From: Elusimicrobiota bacterium
Lineage (GTDB): Bacteria; Elusimicrobiota; Elusimicrobia; 2-02-FULL-39-32
Assembly: GCA_021730935.1 (NCBI GenBank)
Contig: JAKFYJ010000038.1
Location: forward strand, 1 to 54,628
Length of the DNA stretch: 54,628 nucleotides
Reading direction: 5' to 3'
Under the pieces are notes generated by a model, which saw only the letters and a list, made by a program, of their open reading frames with translations, had not been told where the DNA came from and did not search any database. Below, piece by piece: positions 15,070-23,130 of this stretch. Position numbers and translations under genes: made by a program. Position 1 is the first letter of the stretch. The number at the start of each line of letters is the position of its first letter.

Positions 15070-15106
15070 CCTCCTCGTTTCAGAAAAAAATTATTTCATT
15101 ATTAGG

Positions 15107-15136
15107 TTGACATCTTTCCAAGTTAATTATTATATT
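15107..15136 (+). promoter_or_regulatory. Promoter of the ThDP-enzyme/methyltransferase cluster
   Basis: TTGACA (15107-15112), 18 bp, TATATT (15131-15136). A long AT-only tract with the shared motif follows before the gene, leaving a leader of about 65 nt. Confidence 0.6.
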
Positions 15137-15152
15137 ATGGAAAATTATTATA

Positions 15153-15169
15153 ATTACAATTATTGTTAT
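15153..15169 (+). promoter_or_regulatory. AT-rich palindromic motif ATTACAAT-T-ATTGTTAT, site 3
   Basis: The two half-sites form a near-perfect inverted repeat of 17 bp about 17 bp after the -10. It is the most symmetrical copy of the motif and suggests a dimeric regulator. Confidence 0.45.
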
Positions 15170-15208
15170 TAATAATTTATAAACTGTCGAAGCACTTTGA
15201 GGTGCGAA

Positions 15209-16990
15209 ATGGATGTCGATACCAAGACTCTGACGGCGGTTCAGCTTCTCCTGGAATATCTCTCGGCTGAGGGAGTGAGTCACATCTTCGGGATCCCCGG
15301 CGGTCCCCTGATGCCTCTCTACGAAGCCATTTTCGACAGCCATAAAATCAAACCCATTATCACCAAGCATGAGGAAGGCGCGGCCTTCATGGCGGACGGA
15401 TACGCGCGCGTGAGCGGGCGGCTGGGCGTCTGCTGTTCCACCACAGGGCCCGGCGCCACCAACGCTCTCACCGGGATGGCTTGCGCTTATCGCGATTCCG
15501 TTCCTGTCCTCCTCCTTTCGGCTCAGGTGGCTCTGGCGGCTTTCGGGAAAGGGGCCGCACAGGAAAGTTCACCCCTCGGCATCGATATCGTCAGTCTCTA
15601 TAAATCCGTCACGAAGGGAAGCTTCATGCTTCCTTCCGCGGAAAAAACCTCAGATATTGTCCGGCATCTGCTTCGAGCCGCGCTCAGCGGGCGCCCCGGA
15701 CCTGTGCACTTGAGCATCCCGGCCGACATGTTCAAACGTCCTGTTTCTCCAGACCTTGTTCCGCCCTGCACATATCGGCCCCTGACAGAATGTTTCGACA
15801 GGCAATCCATCCGCAGGGCATCCAAAGTTCTGATCGAGTCCCGCCACCCGATCATCCTCGCGGGATATGGCGTTCATCTCGGACGCGCTCATAAGGAACT
15901 CATCGCGTTGTCGGAACGGCTGAAAATTCCCGTGGTCACGACGCCCAAGGGAAAGGGGGTGTTCCCGGAAAATCATGATCTTTCCCTCGGTGTTTTCGGC
16001 CTCGCCGGTTCGCCCCGAGCGGATCAGGCCATGTTTTCGCCGGAGACGGACGCGGTCCTGGCCATCGGAACCAGTTTTGGGGAAGCGTCCACTCACGCCT
16101 GGGATTTCCGCATCGCGCGGGGAAAAAAAGTGCTCCAGCTCGACATTGATCCGAGAGAGATCGGAAAAAATTATCCTGTGGACATTGGGCTCCCTGGGGA
16201 TGTGCGTCCGGTGCTGGAGGAACTGAATTATCAGGTCCAGAGGGATTTGTTGTTCGCACCCTTGAGTCCGGATGTGATGGGAATGAGGATGGCGAAGGTC
16301 CGGGCGGTCCGCGCGATGCATCGGCGCGTGATTGATCCCAGGAGCATGAGAGATCTTTCGGTGCCGCTCAAGCCTCAGAGGGTGATCTCTGAGTTGAGGC
16401 GCGCCATGCCGGAAACGGGCATCCTGTTTGTGGACATCGGAAATGTCATGGCCTGGGCGATCCATTATTTCAAAACAGCTTTGCCCGGAACCTTCTTCAT
16501 CAACATGGGTTTCGGCTCGATGGGACACGGCATGGCGGCGGCGATCGGAGGCAAGCTTGCCGCTCCGGACAGGGCGGTGGTTTCTCTCGTGGGGGACGCC
16601 GCTTTCGCCATGAACGGGATGGAAGTGCACACTGCGGTCGAGCACAATGTCCCCGTCGTGTGGGTGGTCATGAACAACGGGGGGCATGGGATGGTCCACA
16701 TGGGCGAAAGCATCCAGTTTAAAAAGAAATTCAACACGTCTCTCTTCAGCCGCCCTCTGGAGATCGCAAAAATTGCCGAATCCATGGGAGCGAGAGCTGT
16801 GAGGGTCGCTCATCCGGGAGAAACGGAATCCGCGGTCCGCGAAGCCATCCTGGCGAATGTCCCTTCCGTTGTGGAGGTCATGATCGACCGGGAATCCCGC
16901 CCGCCGAGCGCGATCCGCATCGAAACGCTGGAGAAATTTTTTAATCCGGAACAATCGAAAGGCATCAACCATGAACTGGGGGCGCGCTGA
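15209..16990 (+). CDS. Acetolactate-synthase-like ThDP-dependent enzyme
   Basis: The 593-residue product is full length for the family. The N-terminal pyrimidine-binding domain has IFGIPGGPLMPLYEA, the catalytic Glu in TKHEEGAAFMADGYAR and STTGPGATNALTG. A central domain (about 200-340) follows. The C-terminal PP-binding domain has the metal site GDAAFAMNGMEVHTA followed by MNNGG. Enzymes of this family form C-C bonds by decarboxylating 2-oxoacids (acetolactate, sulfoacetaldehyde, benzoin-type). No ilvN regulatory subunit or other branched-chain gene is nearby; methyltransferases follow, so a biosynthetic C-C ligation is more likely than valine synthesis (inference). I chose ATG 15209 (GAGGTG 4 nt upstream) over TTG 15197. 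Confidence 0.88.
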   Translation: MDVDTKTLTAVQLLLEYLSAEGVSHIFGIPGGPLMPLYEAIFDSHKIKPIITKHEEGAAFMADGYARVSGRLGVCCSTTGPGATNALTGMACAYRDSVPVLLLSAQVALAAFGKGAAQESSPLGIDIVSLYKSVTKGSFMLPSAEKTSDIVRHLLRAALSGRPGPVHLSIPADMFKRPVSPDLVPPCTYRPLTECFDRQSIRRASKVLIESRHPIILAGYGVHLGRAHKELIALSERLKIPVVTTPKGKGVFPENHDLSLGVFGLAGSPRADQAMFSPETDAVLAIGTSFGEASTHAWDFRIARGKKVLQLDIDPREIGKNYPVDIGLPGDVRPVLEELNYQVQRDLLFAPLSPDVMGMRMAKVRAVRAMHRRVIDPRSMRDLSVPLKPQRVISELRRAMPETGILFVDIGNVMAWAIHYFKTALPGTFFINMGFGSMGHGMAAAIGGKLAAPDRAVVSLVGDAAFAMNGMEVHTAVEHNVPVVWVVMNNGGHGMVHMGESIQFKKKFNTSLFSRPLEIAKIAESMGARAVRVAHPGETESAVREAILANVPSVVEVMIDRESRPPSAIRIETLEKFFNPEQSKGINHELGAR

Positions 16991-17017
16991 TCGGCCTTCG
17001 TCATAAAGGAAGTGAAA

Positions 17018-18091
17018 ATGAACGCATTAACGCCTGAGAAAGAAAATGCTAACATTGCGGTGACCCCTGAAAAGCTGATCCAGCTTGGCTTGGGTTTTTT
17101 TGCGAGCAAGGTGTTCCTGTCGGCTCTGAAGTTTGATCTTTTCACGGAGTTGAGCGGCGGTCCGCTTCTTGCTGGGGAAATCCGCGCGCGGCTGGGGCTT
17201 CATCCCAGAGGGGTTCTGGATTTTTTGGACGCTTTGAGCAGTTTGGGGGTCCTGGTCCTCAAGGACGGGGCCTATGGGAATTCTCCCGAAACGCAGGTTT
17301 ATTTCAACCGGCGCTCCCAATATTATGTCGGACACATGCTGGAGATGGCGAACGACCGTCTCTATGAATTCTGGGGTCGGCTGGAAGAAGCGCTTATGAC
17401 CGGCAAACCGCAGAACGAAACAAGAGGCGGAAAGGATTTTTTTGAGGTGATCTATGCGGATCCGGAGAAACGCAATCTGTTCCTCAAAGCGATGATCGGA
17501 CTTTCCGCGGGCTCTTCCGCCGCGCTCGTTCAAAAATATAATTTCGGACAGCACCGAGTTTTTTGCGATCTCGGAGGCGGCCCGGGCACCTTGTCCGCGC
17601 TAGTCGCCGGAAAGTTTCCTGATCTGGAGATCATCAATTTTGATCTCCCTCCGGCTGAAGAAGTTTTTAATGAATATATTTCACGCCAGGGGCTGACCGA
17701 AAAAGTCCGGTTCGCCTCCGGAGATTGCCTCCAAGATCCTCTCCCTCCAGCGGACCTTTATGTGATGGGCCATGTCCTTCACGGCTGGGGAAGCTCTCCC
17801 GAAACCCACAGGATGCTTTCGAAAGTCCATAAGTCTCTCCCGCCCGGCGGAAAACTCATCGTCGTTGAATCTTTCATTGATCCTGAACGAAGCCTCAACA
17901 CTTTCGGTCTTCTGATGTCGCTCGATATGCTGATTGAAACGCCTTCAGGGCGCAATTTTACCGCTCCTGAGCTTCAGGAATGGATGCAGGGTGCGGGGTT
18001 TAAAAATGTTTTATATGAGCCGCTGGCCGGCCCTCACGGGATGCTGATCGGCGAAAAAGAGGAGGACAACAGCCATGGCAATCTCAACTGA
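17018..18091 (+). CDS. SAM-dependent O-methyltransferase (methyltransf_2 family), copy 1
   Basis: The 357-residue product has an N-terminal winged-helix dimerisation domain (about 15-90, LFTELSGGPLLAGEIRARLG) followed by a Rossmann methyltransferase. The SAM motif is FCDLGGGPGTLSALV, an acidic residue lies in INFDLPPAEE, and HVLHGWGSS carries the catalytic-type His. The family methylates hydroxyls of small aromatic or polyketide compounds. The start is ATG 17018, with AAGGA upstream; an in-frame GTG at 17012 is less likely. It overlaps the next methyltransferase by 17 bp, so the two are co-translated. The substrate is unknown. Confidence 0.88.
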   Translation: MNALTPEKENANIAVTPEKLIQLGLGFFASKVFLSALKFDLFTELSGGPLLAGEIRARLGLHPRGVLDFLDALSSLGVLVLKDGAYGNSPETQVYFNRRSQYYVGHMLEMANDRLYEFWGRLEEALMTGKPQNETRGGKDFFEVIYADPEKRNLFLKAMIGLSAGSSAALVQKYNFGQHRVFCDLGGGPGTLSALVAGKFPDLEIINFDLPPAEEVFNEYISRQGLTEKVRFASGDCLQDPLPPADLYVMGHVLHGWGSSPETHRMLSKVHKSLPPGGKLIVVESFIDPERSLNTFGLLMSLDMLIETPSGRNFTAPELQEWMQGAGFKNVLYEPLAGPHGMLIGEKEEDNSHGNLN

Positions 18092-19139
18092 TAAAATGCC
18101 TTTGACGGCGGAAAGCCTGTTCGAAGAAATTCACCGCGTTTCATCGAGTCCGCCTGAACTTTATGAACTGATCCTCGGTTGCCGCGGGGCGAAAGTTCTT
18201 TTCACGGCGGTTGAGCTGGACCTCTTCCATCATATTCAGAATGGAGCGGACAGCGCGGGTCTTTTGTGCGAACGTCTGTCTCTGGACGAGCGCGCTTGTG
18301 AAATTGTTTTGAATGCCCTGACGGCGCTGAAATTTCTCAGGAAGAGTTCGGGCCGTTTCATCAACACTCCCGTGACCTTGAAACACCTCCTCAAGACATC
18401 TCCGGAAAGCCTCTATCACACGCTCCGATTTCAAAATGTTTTGTTTCGGGCGTGGGCGGATCTCACTGATGTTGTCCGGAGCGGCTCTCCCCAGAAAAGT
18501 TTGCTCACTCTGCTCAGGGACGACCGTTTCAAGGAGGATTATGTCCAGAGCATGGTTGAAATCTCGCGGGAACCGGCAAGAGAAGTCGCCCTCAAGCTCG
18601 CGGATGATTCCATGTCGGAGATGATGGATATGGCTTGCGGGCCCGGCACCTTCAGCGTCGAATTGCTGAAACTGTGTCCTCAGCTTCGGGCCGCGCTCCT
18701 CGATTTGCCGACCACGCTTCTCGAGACCCGCAAAAAAATGGATGCGTCGCCCTTTTCAGACCGCATTTCATACATTGAATCCAACTATCACTCATGTTCT
18801 TTTAAGGAGCGGGCCTATGATCTCGTCCTCATGTCCCACATGACCCACAACGAGGGCGTTTCAGAAAGCAAGGAGCTCATCCTCAGGGCCGCTCAGTCCC
18901 TCAGGCGGGGAGGGAAGCTCGCGGTCCATGATTTTGCCGTGAGTTCAGACGGCTGTGATCCTCTCTTCGGCGCTCTCTATTCTGTTCACATGCTTGTTTT
19001 CACGGAAAAAGGACTGACGCACAAAGCTTCGGATTATGTCAGCTGGCTGAAAGAAGCCGGTTTAAAGGATGTCGAGCAGGTTCAGATATGTCCGGACAAA
19101 ATCAACGCGTCGACATTGTTTGTGGGGAGGCGTCCCTGA
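18075..19139 (+). CDS. SAM-dependent O-methyltransferase-like protein, copy 2
   Basis: The 354-residue product has the same two-domain layout as its neighbour: an N-terminal dimerisation domain (about 20-100, AVELDLFHHI) and a Rossmann domain with a drifted SAM motif, MMDMACGPGTFSVELL, then MSHMTHNEG in the position of the catalytic H-x-x-H. The drift from DLGGG to DMACG suggests a changed substrate or reduced activity, but the Gly-rich loop is intact. GGAGG precedes the ATG inside the upstream gene. Tandem divergent copies imply successive methylations or a heterodimer (inference). Confidence 0.85.
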   Translation: MAISTDKMPLTAESLFEEIHRVSSSPPELYELILGCRGAKVLFTAVELDLFHHIQNGADSAGLLCERLSLDERACEIVLNALTALKFLRKSSGRFINTPVTLKHLLKTSPESLYHTLRFQNVLFRAWADLTDVVRSGSPQKSLLTLLRDDRFKEDYVQSMVEISREPAREVALKLADDSMSEMMDMACGPGTFSVELLKLCPQLRAALLDLPTTLLETRKKMDASPFSDRISYIESNYHSCSFKERAYDLVLMSHMTHNEGVSESKELILRAAQSLRRGGKLAVHDFAVSSDGCDPLFGALYSVHMLVFTEKGLTHKASDYVSWLKEAGLKDVEQVQICPDKINASTLFVGRRP

Positions 19140-19140
19140 C

Positions 19141-20637
19141 ATGGCGCGTTTCGCCAGAGTTCTGAAACGCCTGACTCTCGCGGGGTTCCTTTGCGTCCTG
19201 CCTTTGACGACGAGCGTCGCCTCAACCTTGGTCGTATGCGACGACGTTCAAGGGCCTTTGACTCTGGACCCTCACAAGGAGTTTTCGGAAAAAAACCACT
19301 GCATCGTTCAGCAAATCTTTGATGGGCTCGTCCGTTTCGATTCGCGGGGAAAGATTGAGGGAGCATTGGCTTCATCCTGGGAGAGGCTCGGGCCGCTCCG
19401 CGTCCGGTTCCATCTGAGGGAAGGCGTTTTTTTTCACAACGGCGATCCCTTCAGCGCGGAAGACGTCAAGTTTTCCCTGGACAGATATCTGAACCCCGAA
19501 ACGGGTTTTCCCGCAAGAGGATTTTTAGCGTCGCTGGACAAAGTTGAAATCGTGGACGCTCACACCGTTGACATAACCACGATATTCCCGGACGGCATCC
19601 TTTTGAACCGTCTCGCCGGCTTCGTCCTCATCGTTCCCAAAAAATATCTGCAGGATAAAGGCGAAAACATTCTTTCGGAGAACCCGGTGGGGACCGGCCC
19701 TTTTAGATATATAGAGACGGATAAGGACGGCAAAATTATTCTGGATGCGAACAAGGGCTATTGGTCCGCTAAAAAGGCGGGAGTCGATCGTCTGGTCTTT
19801 CAATACAGCGACAGCAAAAGCCGCATCGACCGTCTCTTCGACGGCTCCGTTCACATATTGACGGATGTCCCGGGAACGATGACTTTTAAAATCCAAAACC
19901 ATCCCAACACGAGAGTGGAAAAGATTGAATCTTTTTTTACCGTCATGGGAACTTTTAATTCCGGACGAAAACCGCTGTCGGACAAACGCGTCCGCCAAGC
20001 CATCAATTATGCCGTCAACCGCGAGGACCTGGTCCGTTATGACCTGCTTGGAAACGGCAGGCCCATCGCCGGGATGGCCCTCCCTGGAACACTCGGTTAT
20101 GACCCGACTCTTGAACCCTATCCATATAACCCTGAAAGATCGAGGCGGTTGCTCAAGGAGGCGGGCATCAAACTCCCTCTGCATTTAAAAACCATCCTCA
20201 CTGAGCAGGTTCAAAGGACGGCTTCGATTCTGGACAAACAGCTTCAGAGAGTGGGAATTCATCTGGACCTCAAAGTGGTTCCGAACGCCGAAGTCATGGC
20301 CCGGCTCCAGGCGGAAGAATGGGACATGGGGATTTCCGCTTTTTCAAACGGCCTCGCCCACATTGCTTTTCCTCTGAGCATTCTGTTTTATTCCCGTTCG
20401 CCTTATAGCCTCCTGCACAGCCCGGAATTCGACGGCAAGTTTGAAGAGGCTTCCGGGACCCTTGATCCGGCGGAACAGGAAAAGAAATTCCAGGCGCTTG
20501 ACCGTTATGTTTATGACGAGGCTCTGGGGCTTCCGACATATCAGAAAATCAACATCTACGGCGTCAGCAAACGCGTGCATTTCGTGCCCTATATGACCGG
20601 GATCCCCCAATATTTTGAAACGGAGTTCATCCCCTGA
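19141..20637 (+). CDS. ABC-type peptide/solute-binding protein (SBP family 5, DppA/OppA-like)
   Basis: The 498-residue product has a signal peptide (about 1-26, LAGFLCVLPLTTSVAS). Family-5 features include LDPHKEFSEKNHCIVQQIFDGLV, the conserved FHLREGVFFHNGDPFSAEDV, NPVGTGPFRY, VRQAINYAVNREDLV and YNPERSRRLLKEAG. It binds peptides, opines or other small solutes in the periplasm. No permease or ATPase gene is close by, so it may deliver to a distant transporter or act as a binding or chaperone protein for the product of this cluster. The start ATG is 1 nt after the upstream stop, so it belongs to the operon. It is full length. Confidence 0.9.
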   Translation: MARFARVLKRLTLAGFLCVLPLTTSVASTLVVCDDVQGPLTLDPHKEFSEKNHCIVQQIFDGLVRFDSRGKIEGALASSWERLGPLRVRFHLREGVFFHNGDPFSAEDVKFSLDRYLNPETGFPARGFLASLDKVEIVDAHTVDITTIFPDGILLNRLAGFVLIVPKKYLQDKGENILSENPVGTGPFRYIETDKDGKIILDANKGYWSAKKAGVDRLVFQYSDSKSRIDRLFDGSVHILTDVPGTMTFKIQNHPNTRVEKIESFFTVMGTFNSGRKPLSDKRVRQAINYAVNREDLVRYDLLGNGRPIAGMALPGTLGYDPTLEPYPYNPERSRRLLKEAGIKLPLHLKTILTEQVQRTASILDKQLQRVGIHLDLKVVPNAEVMARLQAEEWDMGISAFSNGLAHIAFPLSILFYSRSPYSLLHSPEFDGKFEEASGTLDPAEQEKKFQALDRYVYDEALGLPTYQKINIYGVSKRVHFVPYMTGIPQYFETEFIP

Positions 20638-20714
20638 ACTTTCAAGAGAATATTTTTTCGTTGGTCCATTTTGTCAGAGCTGCTGGGTTCCTTCATTTTT
20701 GCCAGATTCCTGCC

Positions 20715-21071
20715 ATGGCGGTGGCGCCCAAAATGCTCCGATGGCAGGAAGATTTGTCACAGTTGACGCCCATCAATCGATGGATTTTTAAAATTATCGC
20801 CGCCGGGATGATGTTCGTTGTCATCGGAACCGGCGTGGTGGTGATTTTTTCGTCGGAAGAGCTCGTCTCCGGAGGGAGGCTTGCGTTGAGTTTTAGCGGA
20901 TTTATGACCGCTCTCTGGATATTCAGGGGGTCCGTCCAAATTTTTCTGTATTCAAAAATATGGCCGGACGGCTGGAGAGGAAAAATCAGTCATTATTCTC
21001 TCTGCGCGCTTTTTGTTTTTTTGGCAGGAGTTTATGGAGCGGCGTTCATCTACAACTGGAGGAATCAATGA
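20715..21071 (+). CDS. Small three-helix membrane protein
   Basis: About 118 residues from ATG 20715. The frame is open back to a TTG at 20661, and neither start has a convincing Shine-Dalgarno. Three hydrophobic helices are visible: IIAAGMMFVVIGTGVVVIF, LALSFSGFMTALWIF and LCALFVFLAGVYGAAFIY. I do not recognise a family. Its stop overlaps the start of the next gene (ATGA), so it is part of the methyltransferase operon and may be a transport or membrane-anchoring component. Confidence 0.65.
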   Translation: MAVAPKMLRWQEDLSQLTPINRWIFKIIAAGMMFVVIGTGVVVIFSSEELVSGGRLALSFSGFMTALWIFRGSVQIFLYSKIWPDGWRGKISHYSLCALFVFLAGVYGAAFIYNWRNQ

Positions 21072-21985
21072 CAACATACTCAAGCGTAAAAAAAATCAAA
21101 TGCGCCGCTTTGCTGGCGGCGTGTCTGTTGACGGCAAAAATGGCGTGGTCCTTCAACGAGCCGCCCGCGAACCTGGCCGTGAGCACGTTTTTGGACGGGG
21201 GCTCGCCCCCGGGACTGCATTATCTGAGCTATCTCATTTTTGCGGACGGCGAACAGGCGATAAACTCCCAGGGGGAGGTCATTCCGGGCAACGCGCGAGT
21301 GACCGTCCTGACTCAGCTCAATCAGTTTTATTATCTCTCGAACGTCCGGTTCCTCAAAGCCCGCCTCGGACTGGACCTGCTTCTGCCCTTGGTTTCGCCG
21401 ACCGTCAAAGGGTCTTTCGGTCCCGTTCCACTCACTGCCAACACGGCCGGACTTGGTGACTTGGTCGCGGGCCCCGCGCTTCAATGGGACCCTGTCCCCG
21501 TGCTGGGAGGGCCGCTTTTTAACCGGGTCGAATTCGATTTCATTCTTCCAACGGGAAAATATGATTCAAACTTTATGGTGAACCCGGGCTCGAATTATTT
21601 GACCTTCACGCCGTATTATTCTGCCGTCTGGTTCTTCCGCCCCAAATGGGAAACCAGTCTCAGGTTCTGGTATGCGCTTCACGATGAAAACAGCCGCACG
21701 AGCGTCAAGCCCGGCCAGGTTTTCCATTTCAATTATGCCGTTTCCAGGGAGGTTTATCCCAAGTTCAGGCTGGGCGCGGCGGGATATTTCCTCCAACAGC
21801 TCACGGAAGACGAAGTCCGCGGCGTTCAGTCGACGGATTCCAAAGAGCGGGCGGCGGCCATGGGGCCGGGCGCGGTTTACATGGGGAAAAGCCTCATCAT
21901 GATGCTGAGCTTCCCTTTCGAGTTTTCCGTCAGGAACCGTTTCCGGGGATACCGTTCTTCGCTCAACCTGATCTATACCTTTTAA
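21068..21985 (+). CDS. Outer-membrane beta-barrel transporter-like protein (phenol MetA-pathway family)
   Basis: The 305-residue product has a signal peptide (about 1-28, ending MAWS). Alternating hydrophobic/polar strands with aromatic ends follow, for example FYYLSNVRFLKARLGLDLLL, YLTFTPYYSAVWFF and KWETSLRFWY, and it ends in a beta-strand with terminal Phe (SSLNLIYTF), as outer-membrane barrels do. The overall pattern fits the 'MetA-pathway of phenol degradation' transporter-like family. The start ATG has GGAGG 5 nt upstream and overlaps the preceding stop. In this cluster it could carry a small, possibly aromatic compound across the outer membrane (inference). Confidence 0.78.
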   Translation: MTTYSSVKKIKCAALLAACLLTAKMAWSFNEPPANLAVSTFLDGGSPPGLHYLSYLIFADGEQAINSQGEVIPGNARVTVLTQLNQFYYLSNVRFLKARLGLDLLLPLVSPTVKGSFGPVPLTANTAGLGDLVAGPALQWDPVPVLGGPLFNRVEFDFILPTGKYDSNFMVNPGSNYLTFTPYYSAVWFFRPKWETSLRFWYALHDENSRTSVKPGQVFHFNYAVSREVYPKFRLGAAGYFLQQLTEDEVRGVQSTDSKERAAAMGPGAVYMGKSLIMMLSFPFEFSVRNRFRGYRSSLNLIYTF

Positions 21986-22034
21986 ACGGACCGCAGACAG
22001 TACGAACAACATTATTGATGAGGAGAGGTGAATC

Positions 22035-23093
22035 ATGATCGCGACTCTGGAGACGACGGAAAAGCAAAAAATGACGAAGGAGAAGTTTGAACTCATCGCA
22101 GGCGGCCACGCGGCGTTCCAGCTCTTTTGGGCGGGAATCGACCTGGGCCTTTTCAATCTGCTTTCCAAAAAGCCCGGCCTGACCGAAGATGAGGTCCGTC
22201 AGGAACTGGAATTGCAGAGGAAACCCGTCCGCATTTTGATCGCGGGGCTGGTCACGCTGGGATTGATCGAACGGAGCGGAGACTCCCTCCGCAACTGCGA
22301 GCTCGTCGAAAAATATCTTGTCGACGGAAAACCCAATTCGATGTCTCCCATCTTCGCCTGGCAGGCGCACATCGTTTATCCCGGCCTGGTGGACCTCACG
22401 CAGTCGATGCGCCAAAACACGAACATCGGGTTGCGCCGCTTCGAAGGCGCGGGCGAAACTCTTTATCAGCGCCTGGCCGCCACTCCGGCCATGGAAAAAG
22501 TGTTTCAGGACGCCATGAGCTCTCTCACGCTCAACACCAACCCCGGCATGCTCAAGTCCTTCAATTTCGGAGAGCTCACGAATGTCCTGGATGTGGGCGG
22601 AGGGGCCGCGACGAACGCCATCAGCATGGTGAAAGCCTTCCCCGGTTTACGCGCCACCGTCTTCGACATGCCGTCCGTCTGCAGGATGGCGCGGGAGAAT
22701 ATCCGTAAAAATAAGCTCGAAGACCAGGTGTCCGTCATCGAAGGGGATTTCCTCTCCGACCCTTTTCCTTCGGGGATCGACGGCGTCATGTTCAACCACA
22801 TCCTGGTGATCTGGTCCGAGGAACGCATCCTGAGCCTCCTGAAAAAGAGTTATGCCGCCCTCCCGAAAGGCGGAGCGGTTTTCATCCACAACATGATGGC
22901 CGGAGACATGGATGAAGGTCCCATGAGCCCTGTGTTCGGGTCGCTCTATTTCCTGGCGATCGCGACCGGCGAAGGCATGCTTTACCGCTGGAAAGATTAT
23001 ACGGCTCTGCTCAAGCAAGCCGGTTTCGGCAAAATCGAACGAGTGGAAAACCTTCCGCTCCACCATGGCTTATTGATCGGAAGAAAAGTATAA
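22035..23093 (+). CDS. SAM-dependent methyltransferase-like protein, copy 3
   Basis: The 352-residue product belongs to the same dimerisation-plus-Rossmann family. The N-terminal winged helix (about 25-90) includes DLGLFNLLSKKPGLTEDEVR; the SAM motif is VLDVGGGAATNAISM, with acidic FDMPS and GDFLSD. Where active O-methyltransferases have V-L-H-D-W, this protein reads H-I-L-V-I-W, so the usual catalytic His is replaced. It may use another base, methylate a different atom, or be a non-methylating relative. GGAGAGG lies upstream of the ATG. Confidence 0.85.
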   Translation: MIATLETTEKQKMTKEKFELIAGGHAAFQLFWAGIDLGLFNLLSKKPGLTEDEVRQELELQRKPVRILIAGLVTLGLIERSGDSLRNCELVEKYLVDGKPNSMSPIFAWQAHIVYPGLVDLTQSMRQNTNIGLRRFEGAGETLYQRLAATPAMEKVFQDAMSSLTLNTNPGMLKSFNFGELTNVLDVGGGAATNAISMVKAFPGLRATVFDMPSVCRMARENIRKNKLEDQVSVIEGDFLSDPFPSGIDGVMFNHILVIWSEERILSLLKKSYAALPKGGAVFIHNMMAGDMDEGPMSPVFGSLYFLAIATGEGMLYRWKDYTALLKQAGFGKIERVENLPLHHGLLIGRKV

Positions 23094-23130
23094 TCCTTCA
23101 TTAAAATAACGGGGGTTTTTCTGAAGACCG

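Noticed and set aside
15650-16972. 440-codon minus-strand open frame over the ThDP enzyme
   Set aside because: It is antisense to a clearly conserved enzyme, with no promoter, Shine-Dalgarno or family features.
15209-16990. Naming the ThDP enzyme ilvB
   Set aside because: No ilvN or branched-chain genes are nearby and the context is methyltransferases; family-level similarity does not fix the substrate.
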